The notes: generated from the sequence alone by a model not told the origin. Counted from the first letter of the stretch, positions 1-13,387 are shown. The stretch is DNA of 64,000 nt from Astropecten irregularis (GCA_963971285.1 OZ020253.1:14520528-14584527), one strand, 5' to 3'. Translations and numbers: made by a program.

Positions 1-785
1 CGGTTACTTACCAACGTGAGATCACATTGCGGGGGATGTCATTATTAATTGGGCTAGCTTGTTGCGTACAGCCTACAGGTGGGTTATAGTGAATATATAC
101 TTACATTGGCTTACTGCAGGTTGCACCGTATTTATACCTTCACATCACCTGTTACTTAGCTTAAGGAAGTAAGCACGGATCTGTCCAGACAGGTGTCTGT
201 ACGTCTAAGATTTAGATCGATTACGGAAGTCTTAATGTAACACCTTCTTTATCCCACTGGCTGGCAGTTCAATTATCACCATTCAGAAACAATTCACCAT
301 CGTGGCCTAGAAAAACGCCAAATTTGAGACGGAAATTTAAATTATTTGTCAAAATAAAACAAAGAAGGAAAATAGACAGACGCTTTATTCATTTTTGTGT
401 TTGATGATTTCATTTTGCGTAGAATGAGCTACGGGGTTTCCTCCAGGCCATGTAAGATCCATGAATTTAACTCATGACTAGGAACGAATCCCTGATATTG
501 ATCTCTTCTTCTAATTTCATGAAAGACCAGACGAGGATGTCACAATTATCATTATTCAGTGGCTAAAACAAATAAGCCAACTTGGTATAAAGTATCTCGT
601 CTTAGGGTGCCAAGTGTTATTGTAGAAAAAAGTATAATGTCCTGAATCAAAATAATTATGTTTCTAAATAATGTCGAATTTTAACATTTTTTTTCTTGTC
701 ACAGTTTTATAATTATGTGTCATATAGTAAAACAATTAGATGTGATTTGGGGGTAAATTTAATTTAATCATCAACAAAATATGAA

Positions 786-850
786 CAAAGAAAAAATTAC
801 TGGAGCGGGATTCGAACCGGCGATTCATGAGCACAACTATCAAGGAGGAT
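786..850 (-). mobile_element. SINE S1 fragment
   Basis: GAACAAAGAAAAAATTAC then GGAGCGGGATTCGAACCGGC, the reverse complement of the S1 B-box and tail. Confidence 0.55.
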
Positions 851-879
851 AAGGATAGTTAGTACATTGACAGTCATAA

Positions 880-1163
880 CAATTATGTGAAATCTTAAAT
901 CCCACACGGTGCCCACTTTTTGAGAAAACAGTGAAAAACGCCCACAGTATTTTCAACATCTTTCCACCGTTTTAGTTTGATCTTTGAAAGATCAAAATTG
1001 TTTTTGGTCATTGGTTTTACTCTTTTCTGGATAAATACAGCATTTCAGGCAATCACAACCATGTTTCTACCATCATCTTTAATTTATACCCCGTAAGTTA
1101 TAGGTAAATCTGTGAAGATATAGGCCTATGTTACTGTTTGCTACCAAAGTATGATGGTACCTT
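880..1163 (+). mobile_element. MITE family A, left-truncated
   Basis: It contains the GTGCCCACTTTTTGAGAAAA block, the core GATCTTTGAAAGATC palindrome and the right end ACCAAAGTATGATGGTACCT. Confidence 0.7.
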
Positions 1164-1411
1164 CAACTGATACGCGTATAAAATAATCTGATAAGTCAAA
1201 ACGGTGTTTGCCTTGCTTGATCCTTGATAATGTACAAACTTTATGGCCTATACCCATAGAGTTAATTAGGTCTATACCCATGGTCTACTTTGTCTGACAT
1301 GAAGCCCGTGAAGGGCAAGTAACCCCATCAGTGGCTGGACGGGAGCTCTAAGCTTGCACGCAAGCATCTCCCCTCCAAATCCCAACCAAACAGGTGATGT
1401 CTAAAAAGGAC

Positions 1412-1556
1412 AGGGGTCGATTTCACGAAGCCTTACGACCGATCGTAACTCGATTTACGAAGGATAAACCATCGTAGTGGGCCTATTCTACATAGGGCTG
1501 CAATAATGACAAGTCCTACGATTGATAAGTTACGACGAGTTTGGTGAAATCGACCT
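1412..1556 (+). mobile_element. MITE family E (~145 bp)
   Basis: Ends AGGGGTCGATTTCACGAAGC and TTTGGTGAAATCGACCT are inverted. The interior carries CGATCGTAACTCGA and CAAGTCCTACGATTG. Confidence 0.75.
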
Positions 1557-1930
1557 ATAAGGACCAGTGTGACAAACATGTATCAAATGGGACCGGAAAT
1601 TAAAAATGACCGACTGCAGTTACCAGGGTAAAAACTTCTTGGAAATTAAGGTGCATGATGCCCTAAACTAGACAGGCGTCTAATTGGGTCGATTGATTGA
1701 ACTAATAATAGGATTCCAGACACCATGTTTAATTGGTCTGTCTGATGTCAACGCTGGGACGTTTCAACGTTTAAACGTATTCAAGATGGAAACCGAATAT
1801 CTACGAATAGTTGGTATCGACGCCACTGCAATTCTGAATGTTGAATGTTGTTTGAAGACCTTTTTCTGACTTGTACAATTAACAAGGTAATAAATTCAAC
1901 AGTTTTTCACGAGCCTTTACAAGCATTAGT

Positions 1931-2251
1931 TAGTTTTTTAAAGGTCGTAGGATTGGTATACCAAACCAGAACAGAACTGTTCACAGATTTACCTTTAACC
2001 CCCTGCTAAAATATTTCTGCCAGAAATGCTATATTTTGTCTAGAAAAGTGTTAAACAATAGTTTGCGTCTTGCCAAGATCAAAAACATTCTTTATCTTTT
2101 ATAAGAAATAAAAGAGTCTTTTTTGCTATTTTCTCGGGACTCAGATGTCCGATTGAGCTCAAATTTTCACAGGTTTTATATAATTGCATGTACATGTTTG
2201 ATCAGACAAAGAGTGAGTGCTGTTCTTTGACCATTGCCAAACAATACTTTT
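1931..2251 (+). mobile_element. MITE family K (related to family A)
   Basis: It shares with 4050-4415 and 24523-24680 the order GGATTGGTA, ...CACAGATTTACC..., GAGCTCAAATTTT, GATCAGACAAAGAGTGAGTG and TTGACCATTGCC. A fragment of the same left end recurs at 2376-2460 and of the right end at 6123-6212. Confidence 0.6.
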
Positions 2252-2559
2252 TTGTATTATCGAAGCGCGGACTTTGTTTGGGGTTGCCGGTGTTCTCTTT
2301 GATCAATGGACGAGGTTCATTTCTCGCAATGATTTTTAAATCAAAATTCGCCGAATGTTTCTCTTTATTTCTTTTAAAAATGTAGGATTGGTAACAAACC
2401 AAAACCAGAAATCATCACAAATTTACCTTTAACCCCGTGCTAAAATGTTTCTGCCTGATCCTCGGCCGCTGGGCCTTCTTTTCGACTCCAAAAAATCAAA
2501 TCCAAACCCGGACTCGCTTGAAATATATGACTTTGCCTTTGTTGTCATATATCACAAAG

Positions 2560-2640
2560 TGGCAGTTTGGACCAGGTCGGGACCTGTGAGCCAGAGGTCC
2601 CAGGTTCGAGACCCGGAGCGGCAGGATTTTTTTTCGACAT
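2560..2640 (+). mobile_element. tRNA-like SINE fragment
   Basis: GAGGTCCCAGGTTCGAGACC with following GGAGCGGCAGG, a B-box-like block with no full cloverleaf. Confidence 0.45.
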
Positions 2641-3306
2641 CCAAAAATCAACGCTCCGACCCCGGACTCACTTGAAATATATCAGACTTCGCCCTTATTG
2701 TCACGTGTCACGAAATGAACCGATTTGGGTTGCAATTAGCCTGGTATTTTAAGAGTGTGAGTTTCTCAAAAAGGATGCATTTCATAGAAATGCACTTCGC
2801 TTCATAACCCTCCGAGCCGTGCTCGCTATAGGTAAAGACGGGTGCAATTTATTTCTCAATAGTACTTCCCATAATCTCAAACCAATAAACCCCTCGTAAT
2901 CTTTCAATTTCCTTTTTAGTTGGGTCGAAAGGAAAAAGGAATCCAAGACATTCCTTGGCATTAGACTGTAAAAGATTTCATTCCTCTATAACAAAATACT
3001 AAACGCTGTCACATAAACCATCAGTTGTAGGCCTATGGCTGTTTTAGTCAAAAGTTAGGGCCGTATACTGTAGAATGTGTGTTTTACACTTTTTTGGGGA
3101 AGAGGCTTTTAGCTAATGTAAATATTTTGTTCGCACAAATACCATGTAATTGAATAAATACTTGTCATGTGACAGCACGTGTCATCAGCGGCATTTAAAG
3201 GTAACTGAAGATGGACCAGCGTTCAGCCTTAATGGTGTATGTTTAACCTTCATCTTATAACAAAACTTACAGAACCGTTAGTCAACCAAGTCACTAACCA
3301 ATTTAA

Positions 3307-3640
3307 AGGTAATATCATACTTTGGTTTTTGTCAAAGAAATGCAGATTGGTATAGGCAAATATCAAGGAAGATGCAGTAACAGTCCCATACGGTGCCCAC
3401 TTTTTGAGAAAACAGTGAAAAACGGCCACAGTATTTAAGTCTTTTCTATTTGATTTTTTATCTTTAAAAGATCAAAAATAATTTTGGTCATTGATTTTTT
3501 TTTCTCTTTTCTGGATAAATACAGCATTTTAGGCAGACAAAATGTTAACGGTATGTTTATACCATTATATTTATACCCTGTAAAGTTATAAGTAAATCTG
3601 AGAAGATTTCTGTTTCGGTGTGCTACCAATGCATAAAACA
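3307..3640 (+). mobile_element. MITE family A, degraded right end
   Basis: The left TTAA and AGGTAATATCATACTTTGG are intact; the right terminus has decayed (CTACCAATGCATAAA). Confidence 0.7.
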
Positions 3641-4049
3641 ACACACGCGAAATCTTCAGATTAACGTTGCCGCATTATTATACACTGCACTGGAAAAATA
3701 CAAAAAGTATATTAGGCCATTTCTTCCATTGTAATTATCTTAAAAGTGATATTTCGATACGGACAAATTTGGCTAAATTGCTGTTCAATGAAGTGGGCTG
3801 TTTGAAATCTTACCCAATTAATTCTAATCTAAGTTCACTCGGTCTATGGACTAAGATTGGGGCATCCCGTGCAACCAATATAACGTTCCATGATTCGTCC
3901 ATTAAAACATTATTTGTTCGTTTGCTTGTCTTTTTTGTAAAATTATATCGCTGTCTGTCCGTTGGGCGGGACTAGACTCGACTCGGGGCTGCTGGTCTGG
4001 CAGTGTGAATCTGTTTGTCTCGTTTATTTGTAAGTGAGTATATACTGTG

Positions 4050-4415
4050 AGTGTTAAAAGTACATGATTGGTAACATACCCAAACAGAAATATTCACAGA
4101 AGTTACCTGTAACTTTCAGGATTATGAAGATAGTGCTGTTTGGTTAAAAACATTTCCGCCTGAAATGGTCAGGTGTATTTATCCAGGTAGTATAAAACAA
4201 AGAACGAAAACAGTTTTGATCTTGGGGTAAGATCAAAACCATTATTTATGATGTTTTTATAAGAAATATTGAGTCGAGTTTCCGTTGTTTTCTCACGTGA
4301 CTCGGATGTGACAACGGAGCTCAAATTTTGGCTCGGGTTGTACAAAATAATTAAAGTTTGATCAAACAAAGTGTGAGTAGGCCCTACTTTTCTTATGATA
4401 CAGTGACCTTTACCA
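4050..4415 (+). mobile_element. MITE family K, near-complete copy
   Basis: The ends are inverted: TACATGATTGGTAACATACC on the left and TTTACCAATCATACA on the right. The core GATCTTGGGGTAAGATC is a palindrome as in family A. No coding capacity. Confidence 0.65.
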
Positions 4416-4420
4416 ATCAT

Positions 4421-7400
4421 ACATTTTAAGTTGATTTTCCTACCGTTTATACCGACTGCGTCCGTGGCCAGCTACTCCAGCTAGCGTTTAATACAATAAT
4501 TGTGAAACAAATGAAGACCTATGTCTACATTTTCATATTCTAGTTTTATATTTTATCAATGTTCTTTAGTCAGTGAACTCATACAGCTAAGGATCTTTGT
4601 CAAAAGTGCATAAACTTCACACGGTGTACACAACTTAAGTTAAACCGCTTAAACGGTCATTTAAATCAGAGACTTCAAGAAATACTCCTGACTCGGCAAG
4701 AGATCGTAGAGGTGGTAGGATAAATAGATCGCAAGAAGGTCTAACATGCCAGGCCTATGCTCCGTTGATCAACACAGCTGCAAAAATGCCCAGGTCAGTC
4801 AATAGGCTACTGAGCTGAGCACGACCATAAAAACGAGCTCTGGGGCAGGACTTATATCGTGCGCACTCATACCGCACCTGGATTTATGTCGTACGAACTA
4901 CGGAGGCTGGGAAAGATCAAGGTACCTGACTATATTATGTATTCCTTTCGCTTCACACGTTCACATCACACACAAAACTACATGATAAACTGGAGATGCT
5001 AATAATATTATATGCATTTGAACCTGGTATGAACCGTGTATAACGTGCGATATAAAGGAGAACCGCATACATCTTCACGTGTGTATGTATAGTTTAGTGG
5101 CTAGGGCCTTCAGAAAAATGGGCAGATAAACATGTTTTCACTGGTACCACGCAGACTGGTGTGCGTCCCATTGCCTACTGTATTGTAGTTGAATGAATAG
5201 CGCGCGCGCGCGCTATGCATGGGATCGGGCCATCATAACATAACACGGTGAAAATGGCGTGAACAAGTGCACTGATGCCATCCCATATCGGCCGGCTTCT
5301 TGTGAGTAAATGATGATAATGGTGATCGTCCGTACACTGCCTGCCTGCCAATGCAGTCAAACAACCAGGATTACAATCACGTCGCCTCCAACTCAATCTC
5401 CATCTGATGTCAACAGGGGGAAAGCGTAATTAAAAGGTGGGAGATTTGCTGTTGATGTTTAAGACGCTACCGATGTTAGGCCTATGATGTGGTAAAGTTC
5501 CACTGTGAGTAGGCCTAGTAGTAGTACGGTACGTACACGTACGTTATACGGTGCATGCCCTGGAGTGGAGGGAAATCGTGTACGTTTAATATTATTATGG
5601 TGTACCTTATGCAACAACAAAATGTATGAAGTTCAAGGCCTAAGTCAGTATACACGGCTACAGCACTGTCCTAGTATAGGCCATGATAAAACATATTGCA
5701 CCTGTACAGAAATGTCACTGAATGTACTATACTACGTATACAAGCCCAGCTCTTCAAATTTTATAAAGAGTTGTCTGTGACTATGGCAAGTATGGGAAAT
5801 CACCTTTTTGGCAACAAAAGACTAAGTAACGTGTTAAAACTTAATAACATCTTCATGATGCTCAGTAAATAAAGACAGTTCATGTTGGATATGAAATCTG
5901 CCTAGTTGCCATTATCGTAACCCTTGGTCTGACATTGCGACATGGACCCTAACCCTTACCCTTCTTTAGCTTAGGTCCATTTCCCAACGACTATGATGTT
6001 GAACCATAATTATGTTATTGATAAATCACAGCTTGGACTGGGAATAGGAATGAAACTAGTAGTAAGAGTCTTAAGAGTTGTTTTTTAGTTTTTACACTTA
6101 ATTAAATGGCATTTACAACGTTTGTAAAGGTAACACGACAGCACTCACTTTGTCTAATCCAGCATGAACATTAAATAAAAAGCCTGTGAAAATTTCAGTA
6201 CATATGAAAGCTGTAATTGTATGCAATATTGTGTCAAAAATCATCAATTTAGGCACCATTTTAATTGTGCATGGAAAACAATATCACTAGACAGCCGGAC
6301 TAGTGCAGTACACACTTTACTAGACGACACTGAAATCATTAGACTCGGTCCATGGTACGGTCTAGTGGATATTTCAAGCCCTTTGTACACATGTAATGTG
6401 TCTGTGTCTGTCACTGAAAATTTCCAATTAATTTAATCACCAAAAGTGCTTTCATAAGTGTACTAGATTGTGTCATTTGTTAAAATGAGGGTTTTCCCAG
6501 CTGTATTGTTGCTAAATCGGATGGCCAGATCAAAAGTTAGAGTTTCTGTTGATAATCCGATATTTGCAAGCAGGGATCATGATCCACATTCTGTGACTGA
6601 TATTGAGCTGTACACGTTCACTGTACGCCCATAGCAATGGTCTGAATCCCACCGCGGCCACCATGTTGTGTTAGTGGAAAGGTGAATAAATGTGGACATG
6701 AGTTGCATGGAAGCGTTTAATATACGACCTCTGACCTTCGTCAACCTTGTACATTTACATATCACTACAAACTGGAACATATACACAATCCATAAAATGT
6801 GTAGGACTCAAAGGATTGATCAAATTCCTGTTGACAACATTTGTATGAAAAAACTTGATGCTTAAAAAAAATATTTAAAAATGCCATTTTGTTTTGAGCT
6901 GCCATTTTGGAAACAGAATGGTTGCATTTTGTATTAAGGCATCATGTTGTTTCTGGAAAAGGGCATGACACCCGATGGATTGACGGAATAATTTTTCTGA
7001 ATCTATTAACTCCAGTCCAGGTTGAAAAATATGTATTTTAGCATTTTTGACAGCTCGTGAAATAGCAATTTATCATTTAAAATGACAATTTTCATGGAAG
7101 CAGCTTCATCACGCGATACTGGACCGCACGATTCTTAAAATGCATAGAAATAAATGTTACACAGCTTCCTCGTATGATATCAAATGCAAACACGCTTGAT
7201 TTGTGCAGATTTTAAAATATTGTGCCCGACTTTATCTAAGGATTATTTGTCAATTTTTGTGTGTGACATCGTCTTGTGATGAAGTCGCCCGATTGTCGTC
7301 GTGTTTTTGTAGTCACACAACATTCTCTCACGATTAAGTCGCGCATCTATATGAGTTGGCTTTTGAATTTTGAATTTTGTACTCATGGCCAATGGAATGT

Positions 7401-7797
7401 TAGGCCTATTACTTGGGAATTGAGTACAGTGCAGGTGGGCATTTCCATGAAAATAGGGACATGGCCTTAAAAATTGAAATGGCATTTCTCATTCCAAATG
7501 TCATCTTAACTTGTTGTACATAACCCAAGGTGTATGGAAAAGACAAACATTTTTCAAATTTATTTCCCATTCCCCCAAAAAATCATGAATACCTCTGTGA
7601 TACTCTCCCCCCAAAAATTGTGTTAAAATAGTGCAAATGTAACAACTAGTCATTTACTTTATTTTCCAGTCAGTATTCAATGGAATTATTCACTTTTGTA
7701 TTGTCAGATATGTAACCTTTCATATCCAAGTAACTGTATTTATTCATCTTGCTCATAGAAGTTAGCAGAAAATCTTAAAATTGGTCTTTCGGGCTAT
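4421..7797. other. Gene-poor interval
   Basis: No exon, RNA gene or complete element recognised. Only the (CG)n tract at 5200 and a family K fragment at 6123-6212 stand out. ORFs are all under about 100 codons with no coding signature. Confidence 0.6.
5200..5214 (+). repeat. (CG)n tract
   Basis: GCGCGCGCGCGCGC within otherwise AT-rich DNA. Confidence 0.85.
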
Positions 7798-9566
7798 GTA
7801 ACGTAAGTTACCAAAACATGCATTTTTTCAGATCACTCGTTTATTTGTTGGATTTGAAATCTGGCAATTATTTTTCTCCTCCTTCTAAGCATGACAAATA
7901 AAATAGAAACCATGGAACATACCAAGATGTACCCACATAGGAAAAAATAGCTGCCAAAATCTGTAACGTAAGTTACCGTGTAACGAAAGTTACCCAATCG
8001 TAACGTAAGTTACTGTGCCAAACCTATGCATACGTGTATATAATGCTCATGACTTGCATTAAACTGAATAAATAGCAACATAAAACAATAGAAGGCAGTG
8101 TTTAGAGTAGATTTCCCCCTCAATGTAACCAATTTACTGTTACTTCAAACATGTTTTCTATTTTTAGAAAACATACGTAGAAAATGTGTACATGTTACAT
8201 GTATATATGGTTTATACATGTAATGATTATCACTAAGACAAGAACTGTCTTTCAGCTTATGACAGCTTCTAGCTTCTTTTCATAAATGTCCTGCTTTGGT
8301 GAGTAAGAAATTTCATGTATTGTACAATTATGCTGTATACAAATTCATTATCTTGCACTTTTAATTATTATTTGGGGATGATTTAGCATTAAAGGATAGT
8401 TTTATATCCTATGTAATTTTTTTTTGGGGGGGGGGGGGATTTAAATTCAGGGTAATTTGTTAACAATTCAATCACATTTTGTCATCAAATGTCTTTAGTA
8501 GATTCAGTACATCTTTTTCAATACATTTGAAAACATATCTTAAATTTCAAATGTCAGTTTTTCTTTTCTTTCAACAGAGCCAAAATACCTCCAAGTAAGC
8601 ATGCTTAATTATCAAGCACTAAAAAGCCCAGTGTGGAAATTACAACAAGAGGCAAGCTACTCATGTATGGAAATGTGTCAATATGAAAGAGAGAGGAATG
8701 GGTCTTAACATGTTCCAGGGCTAATAGAAAGAGCATAGAGAGGAGAGAGACAACCAGGCAGTGAAACTGCTACATGTAAATTGTGACGACTTATAGAGGA
8801 GATAATGAGAAGGCCTAGAACAAATGCAATGCCCATGGGAAAGCCACTGCACAAGCTCAATACCTGGTGAATGCAGTATTCTGCAATGGGACATTTATGT
8901 TTTTCAGGAATTTGTTTAAATACTTGTATAAACTTATTGTGTATGACCATGTCACCGAACGACAGGTTCACATGCGCATACTGCATAATAAAATCCGTTT
9001 TAAATTCAATTTCTTTTAAAATTAAGTTTCCAATCAATATTTTATGCAAATTTAATTACCATCATATGTCAGAAGGCATTAAAATTAATTTTGCCAGCAA
9101 AAGCAATTTGATTTTAAATAAAATTTGTGAATTCAAAGCATTTCATGCAGTTTGTTGTTGAATGGACAAACTGTAACGTAAGTTACTGTAACGTAAGTTA
9201 CCGCTATTTTAGGTTATTTCACCAAAATCGTAAAATGGATTTTCCTTCTTACCCTATTGATAACTAGTTAATATGCCAACAAACAAACAGCATTTATTAA
9301 TTTTATTATTCCATGTGCAGTATGAGGAGACTTTTAAATCTAGTCTTTCCAAAAATAAGGCATGTCCTTTTCATGTAACGTAAGTTACCAAAGTTTGAAC
9401 CATTGTCACTCAAAGAAAAAAAAAGCTTTCTAATTTGTTTTCATATGTTTCAACAACCTATGTTATAGTGTTCAAATAATAAAAAGTTTGTCAGTTGAAA
9501 CCTATGCAATCAGTTGTGAGAGTCATTTGAGTGTACTAAAACCCCTAAAAATGTAACGAAAGTTAC
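7798..9566. repeat. Cluster of eight GTAACGTAAGTTAC motifs
   Basis: GTAACGTAAGTTAC, or its one-base variant GTAACGAAAGTTAC, occurs at 7798, 7963, 7980, 8000, 9173, 9188, 9375 and 9553, all in this orientation. The intervening DNA is AT-rich and otherwise unremarkable. Confidence 0.8.
8424..8438 (+). repeat. Poly(T)-poly(G) tract
   Basis: A T run followed by 12 or more G at about 8417-8438, a simple-sequence tract. Confidence 0.85.
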
Positions 9567-9814
9567 CGTGGAAATGCCCAGGTGCATAATGTCTACTGTT
9601 GTCATCACGATGTATACAGTAGGCCCCTAAAGGGTTTATGTATTTAAACTCAATGATTGATGGAAAATTCTTGCTCATTATACAAATGCATCCCTGGGAT
9701 AATAATATGAAGAAGAGGAATATTGTACCAGTTGACAAAATCTGGAGTGAAATTTACATGTAATCAGGTTGATACAGTTTTAACAAATTATCCAAATAAC
9801 AAGATCACCTAAAA

Positions 9815-10397
9815 AGCATAAAAAGTCTTCCTTGATCTCACAGGATTACCAACCAAATTTCCGTGTGATATTTTATCATTTGTACTGCTTTTGGCTTGTA
9901 TTTGGCCATTGTTTGCTGAGCATAACATTCACAAGGCTTTTTTGGTTAGATTTTATTTACCAAGGTTTTTGGTGATTAAAGGTAATATCGTGGTACTTTG
10001 GTTTTTGTCAAAGAAATACAGTTATATAAAGGGAGATACAGTAACAGTCATCTGTGATACCAGTGACATGATATGGTGCCCACTTTTTGAGAAAACAGTG
10101 AAAAATCCCCATAGTATTTGTTAAATCTTTTCACCGTTATTTTTTTATCTTTAAAAGATCAAAATTGTTTTGGGAATTGGTTTTACTCTTTTTTTGATTA
10201 AATACAGCATTTCTTTTTCAGGCAGAAATTTGTTAATGATGTTTAGATCACTATCTTTATACCCTGTAAGGTATCTATAGGTAAATCTGTGAAGATTTCT
10301 GTTTCGGTATGCTATCAAAGTATGGTACTAAACTACTACCTTTAAGCAAAATTTTGGTAGTCAAAAGCAGCTCTATGAAATTGGCCCCTGGTCATGC
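9815..10397 (-). mobile_element. Family B repeat (GGGCCAATTTCATGG ends) hosting a family A MITE
   Basis: It matches 38591-38803 on both sides of the nested element: GCTTTTGGCTTGTATTTG and GAGCATAACATTCACAAGG on the left, AGCAGCTCTATGAAATTGGC on the right. Confidence 0.75.
9980..10341 (+). mobile_element. TTAA-flanked MITE (family A), nested in a family B repeat
   Basis: A 362-bp element beginning AGGTAATATCGTGG and ending ACTACCT, with TTAA immediately on both sides (9976-9979, 10342-10345). The core has the conserved TTTTGAGAAAACAG block and a central ATCTTTAAAAGATC palindrome. The surrounding repeat is continuous at 38591-38803 with a single TTAA, which gives the empty site. TTAA duplication is used by piggyBac and Kolobok transposons; no transposase is present. 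Confidence 0.85.
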
Positions 10398-11977
10398 TGG
10401 TAGCTTCATTCTTACTCCCCTTTGTACACTGTTGATGTTTACAGGTCTGTATCATTCTCAAGGCCTTCTTGGGGGCTTGGCTTTCCAATCCTAAGATTGG
10501 TGTCTTTCTGACAAAACATTGTGTACAGTAGTACATCAGCAGACATGTACCTGTACATTCCTTCACCTATCAGCCGTTGAATGCTTAGTCCAACCTGGAC
10601 AGAGTCATTCTTCAAATAAGAATACCTTGATTCAAGACATCAAATCTACATAATAAAGAAAACAGGAATACAACGGTACACGTTTACTCATGTGTAACGT
10701 TGCTCACCCATCCGCCCGCCCACCCGCTCAAACAAATCCTGTACACAAGGTGAACCAGGTACCTAGTACATGTACCACTGACCCTCATATTGAAACACAA
10801 CACGTGTACGGTTACATTCTCCCTCAAATTTAATTATTTATGTCAGTGGGTAATGAATAGATGGAGGTTACTGCAATCAATACCATTGGAGAGCAACCAA
10901 CTATTCCTCCCACGGTGAAGCAACCTTGGATATTTATGCCTATCATTAGTGGTGATTGTACCGGGGTCTCATAGCTCTACTACACAAGACATTTTACAGT
11001 GTAGATTATTAGAAGTGTCTGACACGGAGAGCGAGATAAAAGGGGAGATGAAGAGAAGACATCTTGGATTATATACATGTAATACCCTTGTGAATAGACT
11101 GTTGAAAACAAGTACCAGCACACTGTGCATCATGTAACAAAATACTGAGCTATGCTAATTTCAATCCCAAGGTTTCATACTTGAGGTGTGATAAAATGGT
11201 GCTCAAGCACGTTTTATGCATAAATGTGCAAACAATTTTCACTGTAAATTACTTTTTTCACGTCTTATTTCCTGTCATTCTTGCAGCTCCTCTGCTTTCC
11301 AATAATCATTTGAGTACATGAATTTCTTTTTTTCCGTGGTTTTAATCGGTGAGGTATTGAAAAGTTGTGAAAGATCTGAAAATAATTTTCGTACCGGTAT
11401 TGAATTTTGACCTAGGCGTACATACATACTGTATGTTCCGTCTGTTTAACCTAAAATTGTGAAAAAGATGTTCAAAGTGGTACATTTGGAAATTTATGTG
11501 TACAATGTATTTTGCAAACTTGTAGTTGTACATTTAGAATTGTGCGGATATTCTGTGTCTTGGTTTGTTTGTTTGTTTGTTGATGGTGTTTGTTGGGGTG
11601 TTTGTTTGTTTGTTTGCATTTTGTTATTTTTCATTTTACTCTGAGGTGGAAAATATGACGTACATGTACAGTTACTGTACTATGTACAATGTACGTATAC
11701 AACATAGCCCTTTTACTGATATATGTGCATACACGTGAGTTTAAATTAAACACATGTACATTAAACTCATTTGTGTCAGCAAAAGGGGAAATTGAATCCG
11801 GCGGGGCGTTCATCAATAATAACCATCTATAGAACCAGCAACACTTAATTAACTCGGGAATAAGTCTACTACATGTACAGGTATGATACATGTAATGTAG
11901 GCCTACATCACATGTTTGCATGCTTTCTACACAATGTACTGTGCTGTACAGTACGTGTTTACTTGTTGTTTGTACCT
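10398..11977. other. Gene-poor interval
   Basis: Unique AT-rich DNA with GTACATGTAC-rich simple sequence and a (TTTG)n tract near 11560. No gene seen. Confidence 0.6.
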
Positions 11978-12271
11978 GGGCCCAATTTCATGGAATCCGT
12001 TACCGTTAGCAAAAATTCTTCGCTTACGGTAGCAGAATTGTTTTGGTTACGGTTAGCGTATTTCACGGAAGAGTTTCCTTTTTGGTAACGGTAAGCAAGG
12101 AATTTGTGGCGAATACATACGACAGCGCGTTAGCAGAAATTGATCACGGTTACCCTAGAAATTATTTGCTAACCGAGAGTCTTGCTTACGGATTCCATAA
12201 AATAGATTTCACGCGTAGCAGTGCCCGTAAGCACAAAAGTAGGCCGCAACGGATTCCATGAAATTGGGCCC
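11978..12271 (+). mobile_element. MITE family F with GGGCCCAATTTCATGGAATC ends
   Basis: A 294-bp element whose left end GGGCCCAATTTCATGGAATC is the exact complement of its right end. The interior is a series of GTAACGGTAAGC/GCTTACGG motifs. The terminal bases resemble family B, suggesting related transposases. Confidence 0.82.
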
Positions 12272-13002
12272 TGGTTTGTTTGTACATGTACTGTACATGT
12301 TCACGTACATTTTGTTGTGAAGTGTGTCAGTACATGTAGTCATGTACAGGCTCCTATGTATGTAAGCTGCATGGTGTATGTGAACATGCACAATTTATTT
12401 CCATGTCGTTTTTGTACATATATGTAAATGGAACTGAAAGAAATTAAGAAATGGCACCAAACATACTGTATATGCCTGTTCATAGGGTATTTTAAAAACA
12501 TGTGCATCACGTACATGACCTGACAGTTATTTGCTATATATGTTTATTCAAACACTTAAATGCACGAAATGTAAACCAACCTTTTCCTGCATTTTATTTA
12601 AAGAAATGTTAAAGATCATTTAAGCACAGGTTGTGTATTATACATATGTTTACCTCTACATAATTTGTTACTGAACTCTGTAGACCTACATGTACACATG
12701 TACCTCAACTTGTTGCACATTATTTGCAGAGATACGCTTGACTATGACAGGCATTTACAGGGCATGCTACATCGCCTTAGACTGTGGTGACACATATAGG
12801 CCTAATTGCTCTCATTTGATTGTTATTTGATGATTATATTAATTAAAAAGTCGTATCCTCTTTGAGTGATCCTCCATGTACCGTTCTCAGGTTGCTGCAT
12901 TGCTGCGTGTATCGATGAAACGATCCCTAGGATATGGCGGTGTGTGTGTGGTTTCATGGCTTCTGACTGCCAAACGAACATATAGGGAGCACCACCAACG
13001 TA
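12272..13002. other. Gene-poor interval
   Basis: ACATGTAC-rich simple sequence and unique DNA; no gene seen. Confidence 0.6.
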
Positions 13003-13130
13003 GGGCTGGATGGCTCAGTTGGTAGAACAGTAGAACACCTGTAGGGTATTCAGGAGGTCGCCTGTTTGAATCCCGCTCCAATAAATATTTCTTTGTTCAC
13101 TTTTCAATGACTTTAAATTCAGTCAGTTTC
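13003..13130 (+). mobile_element. tRNA-derived SINE, family S1
   Basis: GGATGGCTCAGTTGGTAGA (A box) and CGCCTGTTTGAATCCCG (B box), then TTTCTTTGTTCACTTTTCAATGAC. Relatives lie at 786-850, 30945-31060 and 47403-47765. Confidence 0.7.
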
Positions 13131-13250
13131 CTTTGTGGTGTTTGATGACGTTTGATTTTATGCACTTAGCAGTTTTTTGATGATATACATACATGTAATG
13201 ATGATATGATGGTGAAATCCTGTATGGTACAATACAGTTACTCTTTCTGA

Positions 13251-13387
13251 AGTCGATTTCGCAAAGCCATATGAGTGTGATCGATGGTAACTCGAGTTAC
13301 TAGGATAACATTGTATCCAACATAGGGCTGAAATACCAAGTCCTACGATTGCCTTTAAAAGTTATGATGAGTTTGGTGAAATCGACT
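13251..13387 (+). mobile_element. MITE family E
   Basis: GTCGATTTCGCAAAGCC ... GAGTTTGGTGAAATCGAC with the shared AAGTCCTACGATTG core. Confidence 0.7.

Noticed and set aside
3667..3975. 102-residue ORF
   Set aside because: Low-complexity AT-rich composition, no family resemblance.
13003..13080. Functional tRNA gene
   Set aside because: A and B boxes present, but no complete cloverleaf; related copies share a non-tRNA 3' tail, so it is a SINE.
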